Part shown: positions 18,143-28,473 of the stretch, one piece after another
Layout of the letters: each line of letters opens with the position of its first letter
How positions within the stretch are numbered: the first letter of the stretch is position 1
DNA from: CAZMOK01 sp964567785
Lineage (GTDB): Bacteria; Bacteroidota; Bacteroidia; Bacteroidales; JAGOPY01
Assembly (NCBI GenBank): GCA_964567785.1
Contig: CAZMOK010000014.1
Span: 1 to 55,095, forward strand
Length of the DNA: 55,095 nt
Reading direction: 5' to 3'
Translations under genes and position numbers: made by a program
The notes under the pieces: generated by a model
Seen by the model: only the letters and a program-made list of their open reading frames with translations
What the model was told of the DNA's origin: nothing
Database searches by the model: none

Positions 18143-21100
18143 ATGAAAAAATACTATAGAAGCATTGAAGAATACCAGGAAATAATCCGGTCGAAGAATG
18201 GGGAAGAACTCCCTGAAAAGGAACCCGAACCGGAGTTCTCGGTCGAAGGGCTCTCTGAAGAAGAAAAGGGAGGCAATTCAACCAGGCGTGATTTTCTGAA
18301 AATGCTCGGCTTTACCGTAAGCTATGCTGCATTGGCTTCAAGTTGTGAAATGCCGGTTAGAAAGGCTATTCCATACCTGAACCAGCCTGAAGAGGTAAAG
18401 CCCGGGATCGCCAACTTCTATGCCTCATCCTATTACGATGGCCACGAATACAACAGCATCCTTGTAAAGACCAGGGAGGGCCGCCCGATCAAGATAGAAG
18501 GCAATAACCTTTCGGCAGTCACAAAAGGAGGTACCAGCGCACGGGTACAGGCATCGGTTCTCAGCCTTTATGATACAGCACGGCTGCAGGGGCCAATGAA
18601 AGATAAGACAGGCACGGACTGGGAAACTGCTGATGAAGAAATTGTAACAAAACTGGATGAAATTACGGACAATGGAGGCACCATAACACTTCTCACAAAA
18701 ACGGTGATAAGTCCTTCTACTAAAAAAACAATTGAAGAATTCATCAATGCTTATCCCGGGGCAGAATGGATTCAATACGATAATATCTCCTATTCTGCGA
18801 TTGATGATGCCAACGAGGCAAACTTCGGTGTTAGGGCAATCCCATCCTACCATTTCGACAAAGCGAAGCTCATTGTAGGTTTCAACGCTGATTTCCTCGG
18901 GAACTGGCTTTCACCTGTTGAATACACTAAGCAGTATTCAAGAAGCAGGAGCCTGCTGAACGGAAACGGCGACCTTTCAAAACACATCCAGTATGAATCC
19001 TATATGTCGCTCACAGGCAGCAATGCCGATGCCAGGGTCTCCATTCGCCCGTCGGACGAGCTGGTGATCCTGCTGAACCTTTACAATGAGCTGGCCGGCG
19101 AAGCTGGCATGGATAAAGTACAGGTCCGTAAATCACCGGTGGATGTGATCACCGTTGCTGAGGAGTTGAAGGAACACAAGGGCAGATCCCTGGTAGTTTC
19201 GGGCACCAACGATTTTCACATCCAGTCAACAGTGAATGCCATCAACTACCTGCTTGGAAACTACGGGGAAACCATCGACCTGAACAATACCTTCAATCTC
19301 TATAAAGGTAACGACCAGGAAATGGAACAATTTACCCTCCGCCTGGAGTCAGGAGATATTGACGCCCTGATCTGCTACGGCGTAAACCCGGTTTATGATT
19401 TTGCATCGTCTGAAAGGTTTACCGGCGGTATGAAAAACACGGGGCTGACGGTCTCTTTTTCACCTGTGATGGATGAAACGGCAAGCTTGTGCCAGTATGT
19501 TCTTCCCGACAACCACTACCTGGAATCATGGAACGATGCTGAACCAAAAAAGAACCATTTCTCCCTTTACCAGCCCACGATCCCCAAAATATTCAATACC
19601 AGGCAGGCACAGCAAAGCCTGCTGATCTGGGGAGGCAGCAAAAAGGATTACCTGGGCTTCATGAAATCATTCTGGAAAGAAAACATTTTCACCCAACAGA
19701 ACCTGATCTCTTCATTTGATCATTTCTGGAACCAATGCGTACATGACGGGGTTTATGCCCTTCCTGCTGAAGAAGAGATCCAGCCTGCATTTGCACCGCA
19801 AGACCTTACAGAGGGCATTACCCCCGCTCACGACGGATGGGAGCTTGTCATTTATGAAAAGATGAGCCTGGGCGACGGCAGGAATGCCAACAACCCATGG
19901 CTGCAGGAAATGCCCGACCCGATAAGCTCGGCCGCATGGGACAACTACGTGTGTGTCGCTCCGTCAGACGCAGAAGAGCTTGGGCTTAAGAATGAAGATG
20001 TAGTTTTAGTTGATGGCAACATAAAACTTCCGGTATACGTGCAACCCGGACAGGCAAAGAAAACGATAGGCATTGCCTGCGGATATGGAAGGACAAGCGC
20101 CGGCAGGGTGGCAGATGGTATAGGTAAAAACGTATTTCACCTTCAGGAAGTAAAGAACGGCTACAGGCAACTGGCCGGGAAAAAGATCAGCTTCGAACAG
20201 GTTGCCGGAGAAACCTATCCGCTGGCACTTACCCAGGTACACAATACAATGGAAGGCAGGGCCATAGTGAGGGAAACCACGCTTGAGGAATGGAAGAAAG
20301 ACCCCAAATCCGGGAACGAGATGCATAAAGATATCGTGCAGCAGAACCTGACCCTGTACGAAATCCCCGATTTCGACGGATATCACTGGGGGATGGCTAT
20401 CAACCTGAACGCCTGTACCGGTTGCGGTGCCTGCGTAATTGCCTGCCAGGCCGAGAACAATGTGGCCGTGATAGGCAAAGAAGAGGTGAAAAACCGGAGG
20501 ATCATGCACTGGATAAGGATCGACAGGTATTACTCAGAAACAACGGATAATCCTGAGGTTACCCATATGCCGGTCATGTGCCAGCATTGCGACAATGCCC
20601 CGTGCGAAAATGTTTGCCCGGTAGCGGCAACACCCCACAGCAATGAAGGGATTAACATGATGGCTTATAATCGTTGTATAGGCACCCGTTATTGCATGAA
20701 CAACTGCCCGTACAAGGTCAGAAGGTTCAACTGGTTCGAATATTCAGACAATGATGATTTCCACTATAACTTCAGCAATGAACAGGAAAAGCTCGTCCTG
20801 AACCCGGATGTAACGGTTAGGTCGAGGGGTGTTGTTGAAAAATGCTCCCTTTGTACACAGCGCATCCAGGATGTAAAGCTGAAAGCAAAGCTGGAGAACA
20901 GGACAATAAGAGAAGGTGAACTGCAGACAGCCTGCCAGCAGGCATGTCCCGGCGATGCAATTGTTTTTGGCGACATGAACGACAAAAAAAGTGAAATATC
21001 AAAGCTCCTTGTGAATCCAAGGACCTATCAGTTGCTGGAACAGTTGCACACGCTTCCTTCGGTAAGCTATGTAACGAAAGTAAGGAATATGGACCCGGAA

Positions 21101-21199
21101 GAGAAAGCGAGAAATTATAAAAAGCACTACCCGGTAGGGACACAGTTTGAAGGGGAGATCAAGAAGGGTGGACACGGTCACGGCCATGGTGGCCACTGA
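18143..21199 (+). CDS. actB: Alternative complex III subunit ActB, molybdopterin-oxidoreductase-like and iron-sulfur fusion
   Basis: Large periplasmic subunit of 1018 residues. A twin-arginine motif TRRDFLK (47-53) precedes a hydrophobic stretch, so Tat export is likely. The first ~700 residues resemble molybdopterin oxidoreductases; in this complex the domain binds no molybdenum cofactor (family knowledge). The last third is a ferredoxin-like domain with cysteine clusters CTGCGACVIAC (~757), CQHCDNAPCENVC (~813), CIGTRYCMNNC (~845), CSLC (~901) and CQQAC (~931), fitting three [4Fe-4S] and one [3Fe-4S] cluster. The C-terminus ends in a His/Gly-rich string. Electrons pass through it from quinol to ActA. 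Confidence 0.94.
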   Translation: MKKYYRSIEEYQEIIRSKNGEELPEKEPEPEFSVEGLSEEEKGGNSTRRDFLKMLGFTVSYAALASSCEMPVRKAIPYLNQPEEVKPGIANFYASSYYDGHEYNSILVKTREGRPIKIEGNNLSAVTKGGTSARVQASVLSLYDTARLQGPMKDKTGTDWETADEEIVTKLDEITDNGGTITLLTKTVISPSTKKTIEEFINAYPGAEWIQYDNISYSAIDDANEANFGVRAIPSYHFDKAKLIVGFNADFLGNWLSPVEYTKQYSRSRSLLNGNGDLSKHIQYESYMSLTGSNADARVSIRPSDELVILLNLYNELAGEAGMDKVQVRKSPVDVITVAEELKEHKGRSLVVSGTNDFHIQSTVNAINYLLGNYGETIDLNNTFNLYKGNDQEMEQFTLRLESGDIDALICYGVNPVYDFASSERFTGGMKNTGLTVSFSPVMDETASLCQYVLPDNHYLESWNDAEPKKNHFSLYQPTIPKIFNTRQAQQSLLIWGGSKKDYLGFMKSFWKENIFTQQNLISSFDHFWNQCVHDGVYALPAEEEIQPAFAPQDLTEGITPAHDGWELVIYEKMSLGDGRNANNPWLQEMPDPISSAAWDNYVCVAPSDAEELGLKNEDVVLVDGNIKLPVYVQPGQAKKTIGIACGYGRTSAGRVADGIGKNVFHLQEVKNGYRQLAGKKISFEQVAGETYPLALTQVHNTMEGRAIVRETTLEEWKKDPKSGNEMHKDIVQQNLTLYEIPDFDGYHWGMAINLNACTGCGACVIACQAENNVAVIGKEEVKNRRIMHWIRIDRYYSETTDNPEVTHMPVMCQHCDNAPCENVCPVAATPHSNEGINMMAYNRCIGTRYCMNNCPYKVRRFNWFEYSDNDDFHYNFSNEQEKLVLNPDVTVRSRGVVEKCSLCTQRIQDVKLKAKLENRTIREGELQTACQQACPGDAIVFGDMNDKKSEISKLLVNPRTYQLLEQLHTLPSVSYVTKVRNMDPEEKARNYKKHYPVGTQFEGEIKKGGHGHGHGGH

Positions 21200-21232
21200 T
21201 CATAAAAATTGAATGAATAAACACGACTGAAT

Positions 21233-22609
21233 ATGTACAATGTCAATGTGAGAGGTGTTCTGGTGAAAGGCAACAAAAGCTACCACCAGATCACCGAAGA
21301 AGTACTCAGGCCTCTCGAAGCCAAGTCGCCGCCAAAATGGTGGTACGCAGCGGTTATGATCTCTGCCCTGATGGTAGCCCTGGGCCTCTGGGGTATCTAC
21401 ATAACTGTGACCGAAGGTATCGGGAGATGGGGCGTGAACAACAATGTAGCCTGGGGCTTTGCCATCATTAACTTCGTATGGTGGATCGGCATCGGACACG
21501 CAGGAACGGCATTTTCGATCTTCCTGCTGATACTAAGACAAAAATGGCGTACCTCGATCAACAGGGCCGCCGAGGCCATGACAGTAGTGGCCGTTGTTTG
21601 TGCAGGGCTTTTCCCGCTGCTTCATATGGGCAGGCTCTGGAATGGATTCTTCATCCTCCCTTACTGGAATACCCGCGGACCCCTCTGGGATAACTTCAAC
21701 TCCCCCCTTTTCTGGGATGTGCTTGCCATCACAACTTATTTCATTGCATCGGCGGTCTTCTGGTACATAGGTATGATCCCGGATTTCGCAACGATAAGGG
21801 AGCGGACAACATCGAAGATCAAAAAGGCCGTCTACGGTTTCTTCAGCTTTGGCTGGGTAGGTACAGCCAGGGGATGGCTCAGGTTTGAAACTGCAGCTCT
21901 TTTGCTTGGGGGCCTGGCAGCACCACTCGTGGTATCCGTACACTCAATTGTAGCCATGGACTTTGCCACCTCAGTTATCCCGGGCTGGCATACTACCATT
22001 TTCCCCCCATACTTTGTTATTGGGGCTATTTTCTCAGGCTTTGCAATGGTACTCACACTTATGATCATTGTGAGGAAGGTTTTCAAATACGAGGATTTTG
22101 TTACACAGGGCCACCTGGATGCCATAGCCAGAATCCTCACGTTCATAAGCCTCATAATGGGAACAGCTTATGCCACAGAGCTTTTCATAGCATGGTACGG
22201 CGGGGTTGAATACGAAATGTTCACGTTCATGCAGAACAGGGTAACAGGGGAGTACACTTTCGCATTCTGGACCATGATCACCTGCAATGCCATTATACCG
22301 CAACTATTCTGGTTCAGGAAAATCAGGCATAACGTAATGATCGTGTTTGTCATTTCCCTGTTTATCAACCTCGGCATGTGGTTCGAAAGGTATGTAATTG
22401 TTGTCACTTCTCTTTCAAAGGATTTCCTTCCCTCATCCTGGGCCGGCTATAATGCGACTTTTGTCGAGCAGGCCATATATATCGGTACACTTGGTATATT
22501 TTTCACCGGCATCCTTCTGTTTTTCAGGTATATACCGATGATCGCGGTAAGTGAGGTAAAGGGTATCAACAAAGAGACAAGCATAATTAAAAATGAAGGC
22601 AATGAGTAG
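21233..22609 (+). CDS. actC: Alternative complex III subunit ActC, NrfD/PsrC-like quinol-binding membrane protein
   Basis: 458 residues with about ten membrane helices. The N-terminal cytosolic stretch ending in PPKWWYAAV and the segments WWIGIGHAGTAFS and HSIVAMDFATSVIPGWH are those of the NrfD/PsrC family subunit that binds quinol in this complex. It sits between actB and actD as in other act clusters; its last codons overlap actD. Confidence 0.93.
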   Translation: MYNVNVRGVLVKGNKSYHQITEEVLRPLEAKSPPKWWYAAVMISALMVALGLWGIYITVTEGIGRWGVNNNVAWGFAIINFVWWIGIGHAGTAFSIFLLILRQKWRTSINRAAEAMTVVAVVCAGLFPLLHMGRLWNGFFILPYWNTRGPLWDNFNSPLFWDVLAITTYFIASAVFWYIGMIPDFATIRERTTSKIKKAVYGFFSFGWVGTARGWLRFETAALLLGGLAAPLVVSVHSIVAMDFATSVIPGWHTTIFPPYFVIGAIFSGFAMVLTLMIIVRKVFKYEDFVTQGHLDAIARILTFISLIMGTAYATELFIAWYGGVEYEMFTFMQNRVTGEYTFAFWTMITCNAIIPQLFWFRKIRHNVMIVFVISLFINLGMWFERYVIVVTSLSKDFLPSSWAGYNATFVEQAIYIGTLGIFFTGILLFFRYIPMIAVSEVKGINKETSIIKNEGNE

Positions 22610-23153
22610 AAATAATATAATAGTAGGTGTCTATAATGACCCCGATGTACTGGTTAATGCCATCTACAAAGTAAAGGAGAAAGGCATCAGGATAAAGAAT
22701 GTGTTTTCACCCTTTCCCATACATGAATCTTTTGAGGCTCTTGGTCTCAAGACCAGGCTGCCCTACCTTACTTTTATTTATGGTGTGATAGGTGCAATAC
22801 TTACTTTCGCATTCCTCTACTGGGCTTCGGTAGTCAACTATCCGCTGAAGTTCGGGGGAAAGCCTCTCAATTCTCTTTCATTTATTATAGTAATGTTTGT
22901 AGCCACCATTCTCGTAGCCACAATACTTACATTTACCACCTTTTTCATCAGGCAAAAGATAGGCCCGGGAAAGAAGACCGTTATGATAGATCCCGGGACC
23001 ACCGATGATAAGTTTACAATTGTCATAGAAAGAGAGGAGGGAATGAGCGATGAGGAGGCAAAAAGGATCAACGATACCCTTAAAGAATGTGGCGCCGAAG
23101 AAGTAAGGGAAGAACCACTACCTGAAGGTTACTTTGAAGAAGAAAATGATTAA
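22593..23153 (+). CDS. actD: Alternative complex III subunit ActD (DUF3341)
   Basis: 186 residues. A soluble N-terminal part (IIVGVYNDPDVLVNAIYKVKEKG), two membrane helices around residues 56-78 and 95-118 with the intervening YPLKFGGKPLN motif, and an acidic C-terminal domain are the DUF3341 layout. It overlaps actC by 17 bases; a second ATG at 22602, overlapping the actC stop (ATGAGTAG), is equally possible and shortens the protein by three residues. Confidence 0.92.
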   Translation: MKAMSRNNIIVGVYNDPDVLVNAIYKVKEKGIRIKNVFSPFPIHESFEALGLKTRLPYLTFIYGVIGAILTFAFLYWASVVNYPLKFGGKPLNSLSFIIVMFVATILVATILTFTTFFIRQKIGPGKKTVMIDPGTTDDKFTIVIEREEGMSDEEAKRINDTLKECGAEEVREEPLPEGYFEEEND

Positions 23154-23164
23154 AAATACGGATC

Positions 23165-23749
23165 ATGAGAATTCGAAATAATATAATCCAACTGATTTTG
23201 ATCCTGGCAGTGACATTGCTGGCAGTATCCTGCAAACACGACAGGAACCATCCCGGTTATGCCTTCATGGGTGAGTTTGACATGTATTACTCGGAACCCT
23301 ATGATGCATTTACCGAAAATCCTGTTTTAAAAGACAGTGTGACTATGCTGATGCCCGTCGAAGGAACCGTCCCCAGGGGGTTCCTGCCCTACCAGTATGG
23401 ACCAGCTTCACTCGATGAACAGGTCAGGGCAGGCAGGGAACTGCTAAACCCGCTCGACACTACCGATGCCAACCTGGCAGAAGGCAAGAGGCAGTATGAA
23501 ATATTCTGCATGGTTTGCCACGGGGAAACCGGCGATGGTAACGGGCATTTATACACAAGCGGTAAATATTCAGCAAGGCCTACTTCACTGATCGACAATT
23601 ACGTTCAGGACAAACCCGACGGGGAGATCTATCACGTGATAGCTGTAGGATCGGTTTCAGGGCTTATGGGCGCTTACGGCGCCCAGGTAACACCTGAAAA
23701 CAGGTGGAAAATAGTGCAATACGTAAGACAATTGGGAAATAACAAATAA
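23165..23749 (+). CDS. actE: Alternative complex III subunit ActE, mono-haem cytochrome c lipoprotein
   Basis: 194 residues. Lipobox LAVSC puts the lipid-bearing cysteine at 23. The haem site is CMVCH (115-119) and the probable axial Met is in SGLMGAYG (~166). The long N-terminal arm with PVEGTVPRGFLPYQY is typical of this subunit. It is the expected exit point for electrons toward the oxidase or a soluble cytochrome. Confidence 0.93.
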   Translation: MRIRNNIIQLILILAVTLLAVSCKHDRNHPGYAFMGEFDMYYSEPYDAFTENPVLKDSVTMLMPVEGTVPRGFLPYQYGPASLDEQVRAGRELLNPLDTTDANLAEGKRQYEIFCMVCHGETGDGNGHLYTSGKYSARPTSLIDNYVQDKPDGEIYHVIAVGSVSGLMGAYGAQVTPENRWKIVQYVRQLGNNK

Positions 23750-23763
23750 ATCAGGGCATAATC

Positions 23764-24948
23764 ATGAGTGAACCTACAAATATGGATCTTGAAAAAAGAT
23801 TGACAATATCAAAGAGGTTTGTGGTAATTACCATTGTCCTGATGGCAATAGGACTTATCGCATTTATCTATGGCTTTGCTACCAATCCCACAAAAACCTG
23901 GGCTAACCTGCTCATGAACAACTATTACTTCCTCTCGCTGGCAATAGGCGCCACCTTCTTTGCCGCGCTGCAATCGATCACACAGTCGGGCTGGTCGGTG
24001 GGTATAATAAGAATTCCCCAGGCAATGGGCAATGTCATACCTCTGATAGCAGTATTGATGATACCTATCCTGATCTTCGGCATGCACGATCTTTATCACT
24101 GGACGCATGAAGAAGCAGTGCAAACCGACCCGCTTATTGCACATAAGTCACCTTATCTGAATATTCCTTTCTTTGTGGCGAGGTATGCTATCTTCTTTGC
24201 TGTCTGGATATTGCTGACCCAATATATCCGAAGGTTATCTCTAAAAGAAGACAGGGAAGGAACGCTGGAATATTTCAGAAAGATAGAGTTCTTCAACAAA
24301 GTCTACATTTTTGCTCTTGCAATTACTTTCTCCCTCGCTTCATTCGACTATATCATGTCGATAGACGTACACTGGTTCAGCACCATATTTGCCGTTAGGA
24401 ACTTTGTCATGGGATTTTTCCATGCCTCGGCGGTGATCATGATGATCGTTATAATACTGAACAAGCTGGGGTACCTGCAATTCATAAACAAATCACATCT
24501 AAGGGATATGGCGAAATATGTGTTGGTCCTGAGCATAATCTGGACCTACACCTGGTTTGCCCAGTATATACTCATCTGGTACGCCAATATTCCTGAAGAG
24601 ACTATTTATTACCTCCCCAGGACCCAGGGGGAATTCCAGGTGTTGTTTTATTCGGAACTTATCCTTAACTGGGTCATCCCGTTCCTGCTACTGCTTTCGG
24701 GCATGGTAGTGAAGAGCCGGGTGGCCCTCCTGGTTGTTGGCTTTATCCTCATCATAGGCCACTGGGTGGATATGTACCAGCAGGTTATAGTAGGTACATA
24801 TGGCCAACTGGAGGTAGGCTTCATTGAAGTGGGCTCGTTCCTCGGTTTCTGGGGACTTTTTGCTTACATCGTAGCCCGTTCCCTTGCATCAGCGCCATTG
24901 GTACCCCTCAGGCACCCTTACCTGGAAGAAAGCCTCCAGCATCATTAA
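23764..24948 (+). CDS. actF: Alternative complex III subunit ActF, NrfD-like membrane protein
   Basis: 394 residues with about ten membrane helices, related to ActC. Seen are the segments HDLYHWTHEEAV, FDYIMSIDVHWFSTIFAV and GHWVDMYQQVIVG, characteristic of ActF. Last gene of the act operon; a 253-base repeat-bearing spacer separates it from ccsBA. Confidence 0.92.
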   Translation: MSEPTNMDLEKRLTISKRFVVITIVLMAIGLIAFIYGFATNPTKTWANLLMNNYYFLSLAIGATFFAALQSITQSGWSVGIIRIPQAMGNVIPLIAVLMIPILIFGMHDLYHWTHEEAVQTDPLIAHKSPYLNIPFFVARYAIFFAVWILLTQYIRRLSLKEDREGTLEYFRKIEFFNKVYIFALAITFSLASFDYIMSIDVHWFSTIFAVRNFVMGFFHASAVIMMIVIILNKLGYLQFINKSHLRDMAKYVLVLSIIWTYTWFAQYILIWYANIPEETIYYLPRTQGEFQVLFYSELILNWVIPFLLLLSGMVVKSRVALLVVGFILIIGHWVDMYQQVIVGTYGQLEVGFIEVGSFLGFWGLFAYIVARSLASAPLVPLRHPYLEESLQHH

Positions 24949-25004
24949 GGGTGTTCGGGTGTTACAGGTTTCATGCGCTTCTACCTGCTGATTTTCAGTT
25001 CTTT

Positions 25005-25081
25005 AATTATTAATTATTCATTATTCATTGTTCATTACTCATTGTTCATTGTTCATTGCTGCCATGCTGCCATGCTGCCAT
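25005..25081. repeat. Intergenic tandem-word mosaic between actF and ccsBA
   Basis: TTCATTA, TTCATTG, TTCATTA, CTCATTG, TTCATTG, TTCATTG run in exact 7-base register (25017-25058), then GCTGCCAT three times in 8-base register (25058-25081). An open frame through this block is an artefact of the repeat. Confidence 0.8.
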
Positions 25082-25201
25082 TTACTCCTCTTTTTTTCCT
25101 ATTTTTGCCAGTTGGTATAAAGTTATCAATCTTCATATATATAACTAATCCATACTAACCAACTTATAGGTAATACTCCATTAATTGATAACTAATCAAT
25201 A

Positions 25202-28200
25202 ATGAAAAAATTCTACGACTATATATTCTCAATGCAATTTGCCGGTGTGCTGCTTCTCGCTATAGCTGCGGCTATAGGAACAGCTACATTTATTGAAAAC
25301 GACTTTGGCACTATTGCAGCGAAAGTACTTGTTTACAATGCAACCTGGTTTGAACTTCTGCTGCTGGTAACCACAATAAGCTTGATGGGAAGTGTATTCA
25401 AGTATAAACTTTACCAGAGGAAAAAAATCAGTGTCCTCTTTTTTCATTTGGGATTCGTAGTAATAATGGCAGGTGCAGCTATTACCCGGTTCATTGGCTA
25501 TGAAGGCAGCATGAGCATAAGGGAAGGCGAAGCATCCAACGAGCTTGTTTCAGACCAGACCTTTGTACAGATCTGGATCAATGACGACGGCGATACCACA
25601 TATTATGACAGGTCGTACCTGTTCTCATCATTCAAAAGGAACAGGTTCAGCAAAACCATCGATTTCAATGGAGAATCGGCGAGTTTTAGTTTCAGGGAAT
25701 TCATACCCAATGCCGGGAAAGTGCTGGTTGAAGACCCTGAAGGTATTCCTTACATATCCTTCGTCACCGTTGGTGTTGGCGGAAGCAGGCAAAATTCCTT
25801 TATAGAAAAAGGCGGTACCTGGGAATCGGATTCCCTCATATTCAATTTCCAGTCGGACGAAATGAAAGATGGTGAAGTTAAGCTCTTTCATCTTCCCGAG
25901 GGACAATTCAAATTCATTGCCCCTTTTGATGTAACTCTTTTCAGTATGATGGAGGGGACCAAGGATACACTTGCCCTCAATGAACTTCACATAATAGAGC
26001 CAATGAAGCTCTATAACTTTAAAGGAAAACAAATTGTGTTCAGGACCCTATATGAAAGAGCTGTTGAGAAGCTTGTTCCAACCCCGTCAGACAAAAAAGA
26101 AATGGGCCTTCATGCAGTTTTAATGGAAGTTGAATATAACGGGGAAACCGAAGAAATTGCCACACTGGGAGGTAAGGGAATTCTTGGCGAAAAGACCTCC
26201 ACTACGATCAATGGGGTTGAATTCAGTCTTGCATACGGCTCTAAGATCATTGAACTGCCCTTCTCACTTTACCTGAGGGATTTCCAGCTTGAACGGTACC
26301 CTGGGTCGGAAAGCCCTTCCTCTTTTGCCAGTGAAGTGACTGTTATCGACAAAAGGGAAAACCTTGAAATGCCTTACCGTATTTTCATGAACAATGTGCT
26401 GAACCACGATGGTTACAGGTTTTTCCAGTCATCTTATGATACAGATGAAAAAGGCACGATCCTGAGCGTGAACCACGATATGTGGGGCACTATCGTAACA
26501 TACTTCGGTTATTTCGTCCTGACTGCCGGACTGTTGTTCAATTTCTTCAGTAAGAGAAGTCGTTTCCAGACCCTTGCAAGGGCATCAACCAGGTTACGCG
26601 AAACCGCGAAAAAAACCCTTACGGGGGTATTGATCACAGCCTTCTCGATTGCCGGTCTGAGTAGCTTTTCTCAACCGTCGGACAATGCAGGCTTTGTCAC
26701 CGAATATGGCATTGACAAGGAACATGCCGGAAAATTCGGGGAATTGCTGGTGCAGGACCGCGACGGAAGGATGAAGCCCATTAACACCCTTTCCTCAGAG
26801 ATCCTTAGAAAGATACACCGGAAAAACACTTACCGCGGGCTGAACTCCGACCAGGTCTTACTGGGTATGACAGCCAATCCTGCAATGTGGCAGTCGCAGC
26901 CCATTATTAAGGTTTCGCACAAAGATCTCAAAAGCATACTCGGGATATCAGGGAAATATGCCTCATTCAATGATTTCATCAACATGAATACCGGGGGCTA
27001 TATTCTTTCCGATTATGTAAATCAAGCTTATAATAAAAAACCGGTCGAAAGAAATAAGTTTGACGATGATATTATCAAGGTGGATGAAAGGGTAAACATT
27101 CTTTACATGGTCTTCCGTGGGGATTTCCTCACCTTATTCCCGAAACCTGACGATGCCAACAACAAATGGTACACCGCTGCCTCTGCCGAAAAGGTTTTCG
27201 ATTCTACAGATGCAGGCTTTGTTAAGAACGTGCTACCGGTATACCTCAAGGAGGTCAGCAATGCCATGATCTCGGGCAACTGGACGAAAGCTAACGAATA
27301 CGCAGGTTATATTGATACATTCCAGAGGGAATATGGATCTGAAGTAATGCCCCCCGTGTTCAAGAGAAACCTGGAGATAACCTATAACAAGGTCAATATC
27401 TTCAAACGTCTGTTCCCTTTCTATGGTACGTTGGGATTCATTTTGCTCATCCTGCTCTTTATAACGATATTCAATTCGAGGATCAACCTGCGGGCGCCTA
27501 TCCTGATCATCTCCTGGATCATTTATTTGGGGTTCTTCGTTCATACCCTCGGGCTTGCTGCCAGGTGGTACATTGCCGGGCATGCCCCCTGGACCAACGG
27601 TTATGAAACAATGATATTCATTGCCTGGGGCGTAGTATTGTCAGGTATTATATTTGCAAGGAAGTCCAGAATAACACTGGCAACCACCTCAATTCTTGCA
27701 TCCCTCACCCTTATGGTTGCCAACCTGAGCTGGCTCGACCCTGAGATCACCAGCCTGGTGCCTGTGCTCAAATCTTACTGGCTGGTAATCCATGTAGCAG
27801 TGATCACTTCGAGTTACAGTTTCCTGGGCATCGGTGCATTGCTGGGCTTCCTCAACCTTATTCTCATCATCCTTCAAAATAAAAAGAACCATAAAAAGCT
27901 TGGGATAACCATAAAAGAACTCACCAATATCAATGAAATGAACCTCATAATCGGTGTGTTCCTGATCACCATAGGTACGTTCCTGGGAGCAGTCTGGGCT
28001 AATGAATCATGGGGCAGGTACTGGGGATGGGACCCTAAAGAGACCTGGGCGCTGGTAACAGTGCTTGTGTATTCTTTCGTGGCGCATATGCGGCTGATAC
28101 CCGGCCTGAGCGGCCTGTTCGCATTCAATTTTGCCTCGCTTATCAGCTTCAGCTCTGTTCTGATGACCTATTTCGGAGTGAATTATTACTTGTCGGGATT

Positions 28201-28327
28201 GCATTCATACGCAGGCGGCGACCCGGTACCGATCCCAACATTTGTCTATTATACAATAGCTATAGTGGCAATTATTTCTGTTTCAGCATATTTTAATTAC
28301 AAGAGAAACCGTAAACTGATGCCCTGA
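25202..28327 (+). CDS. ccsBA: System II cytochrome c synthase, ResB-CcsA fusion
   Basis: Carries haem across the membrane and attaches it to CXXCH sites of cytochromes c. The 1041-residue fusion starts with ResB-like helices (H82 in LFFHLGF is the likely first membrane haem ligand), has a large periplasmic domain (~100-430), one helix (~435-455), a second soluble stretch (~490-730), then CcsA helices with VHTLGLAARWYIAGHAPW, the membrane histidine in LVIHVAVITSSY, the WWD haem-handling motif SWGRYWGWDPKETWALV (~936-952) and a last periplasmic His in VAHMRL. It lies within a cluster whose neighbours hold nine CXXCH sites in all, its obvious clients. Full length, no disruption. Confidence 0.95.
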   Translation: MKKFYDYIFSMQFAGVLLLAIAAAIGTATFIENDFGTIAAKVLVYNATWFELLLLVTTISLMGSVFKYKLYQRKKISVLFFHLGFVVIMAGAAITRFIGYEGSMSIREGEASNELVSDQTFVQIWINDDGDTTYYDRSYLFSSFKRNRFSKTIDFNGESASFSFREFIPNAGKVLVEDPEGIPYISFVTVGVGGSRQNSFIEKGGTWESDSLIFNFQSDEMKDGEVKLFHLPEGQFKFIAPFDVTLFSMMEGTKDTLALNELHIIEPMKLYNFKGKQIVFRTLYERAVEKLVPTPSDKKEMGLHAVLMEVEYNGETEEIATLGGKGILGEKTSTTINGVEFSLAYGSKIIELPFSLYLRDFQLERYPGSESPSSFASEVTVIDKRENLEMPYRIFMNNVLNHDGYRFFQSSYDTDEKGTILSVNHDMWGTIVTYFGYFVLTAGLLFNFFSKRSRFQTLARASTRLRETAKKTLTGVLITAFSIAGLSSFSQPSDNAGFVTEYGIDKEHAGKFGELLVQDRDGRMKPINTLSSEILRKIHRKNTYRGLNSDQVLLGMTANPAMWQSQPIIKVSHKDLKSILGISGKYASFNDFINMNTGGYILSDYVNQAYNKKPVERNKFDDDIIKVDERVNILYMVFRGDFLTLFPKPDDANNKWYTAASAEKVFDSTDAGFVKNVLPVYLKEVSNAMISGNWTKANEYAGYIDTFQREYGSEVMPPVFKRNLEITYNKVNIFKRLFPFYGTLGFILLILLFITIFNSRINLRAPILIISWIIYLGFFVHTLGLAARWYIAGHAPWTNGYETMIFIAWGVVLSGIIFARKSRITLATTSILASLTLMVANLSWLDPEITSLVPVLKSYWLVIHVAVITSSYSFLGIGALLGFLNLILIILQNKKNHKKLGITIKELTNINEMNLIIGVFLITIGTFLGAVWANESWGRYWGWDPKETWALVTVLVYSFVAHMRLIPGLSGLFAFNFASLISFSSVLMTYFGVNYYLSGLHSYAGGDPVPIPTFVYYTIAIVAIISVSAYFNYKRNRKLMP

Positions 28328-28473
28328 ATAAACTTTTAAAATGCTTTCATCATCATGCCTGTAGTTCATTTACGTTTTTCTGTTAATTTAAGAACAGATT
28401 TTATTTTTCTTTGTTATATAATTTGAATATAGATATGATCGATATATAAATTTATATACATATATAGATACTA

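Noticed and set aside
18143..20400. ActB as an active molybdenum enzyme
   Set aside because: The gene is in a complete act cluster; the domain in this complex is known to lack the cofactor.
25017..25081. Possible CRISPR-like repeat array
   Set aside because: Repeat units are 7-8 bases without spacers, and no cas genes are near.
24973..25158. Open frame of 61 codons in the actF-ccsBA spacer
   Set aside because: It is made of the 7-base TTCATTG repeat, giving a periodic SLFIVH peptide; no promoter, no conserved domain.
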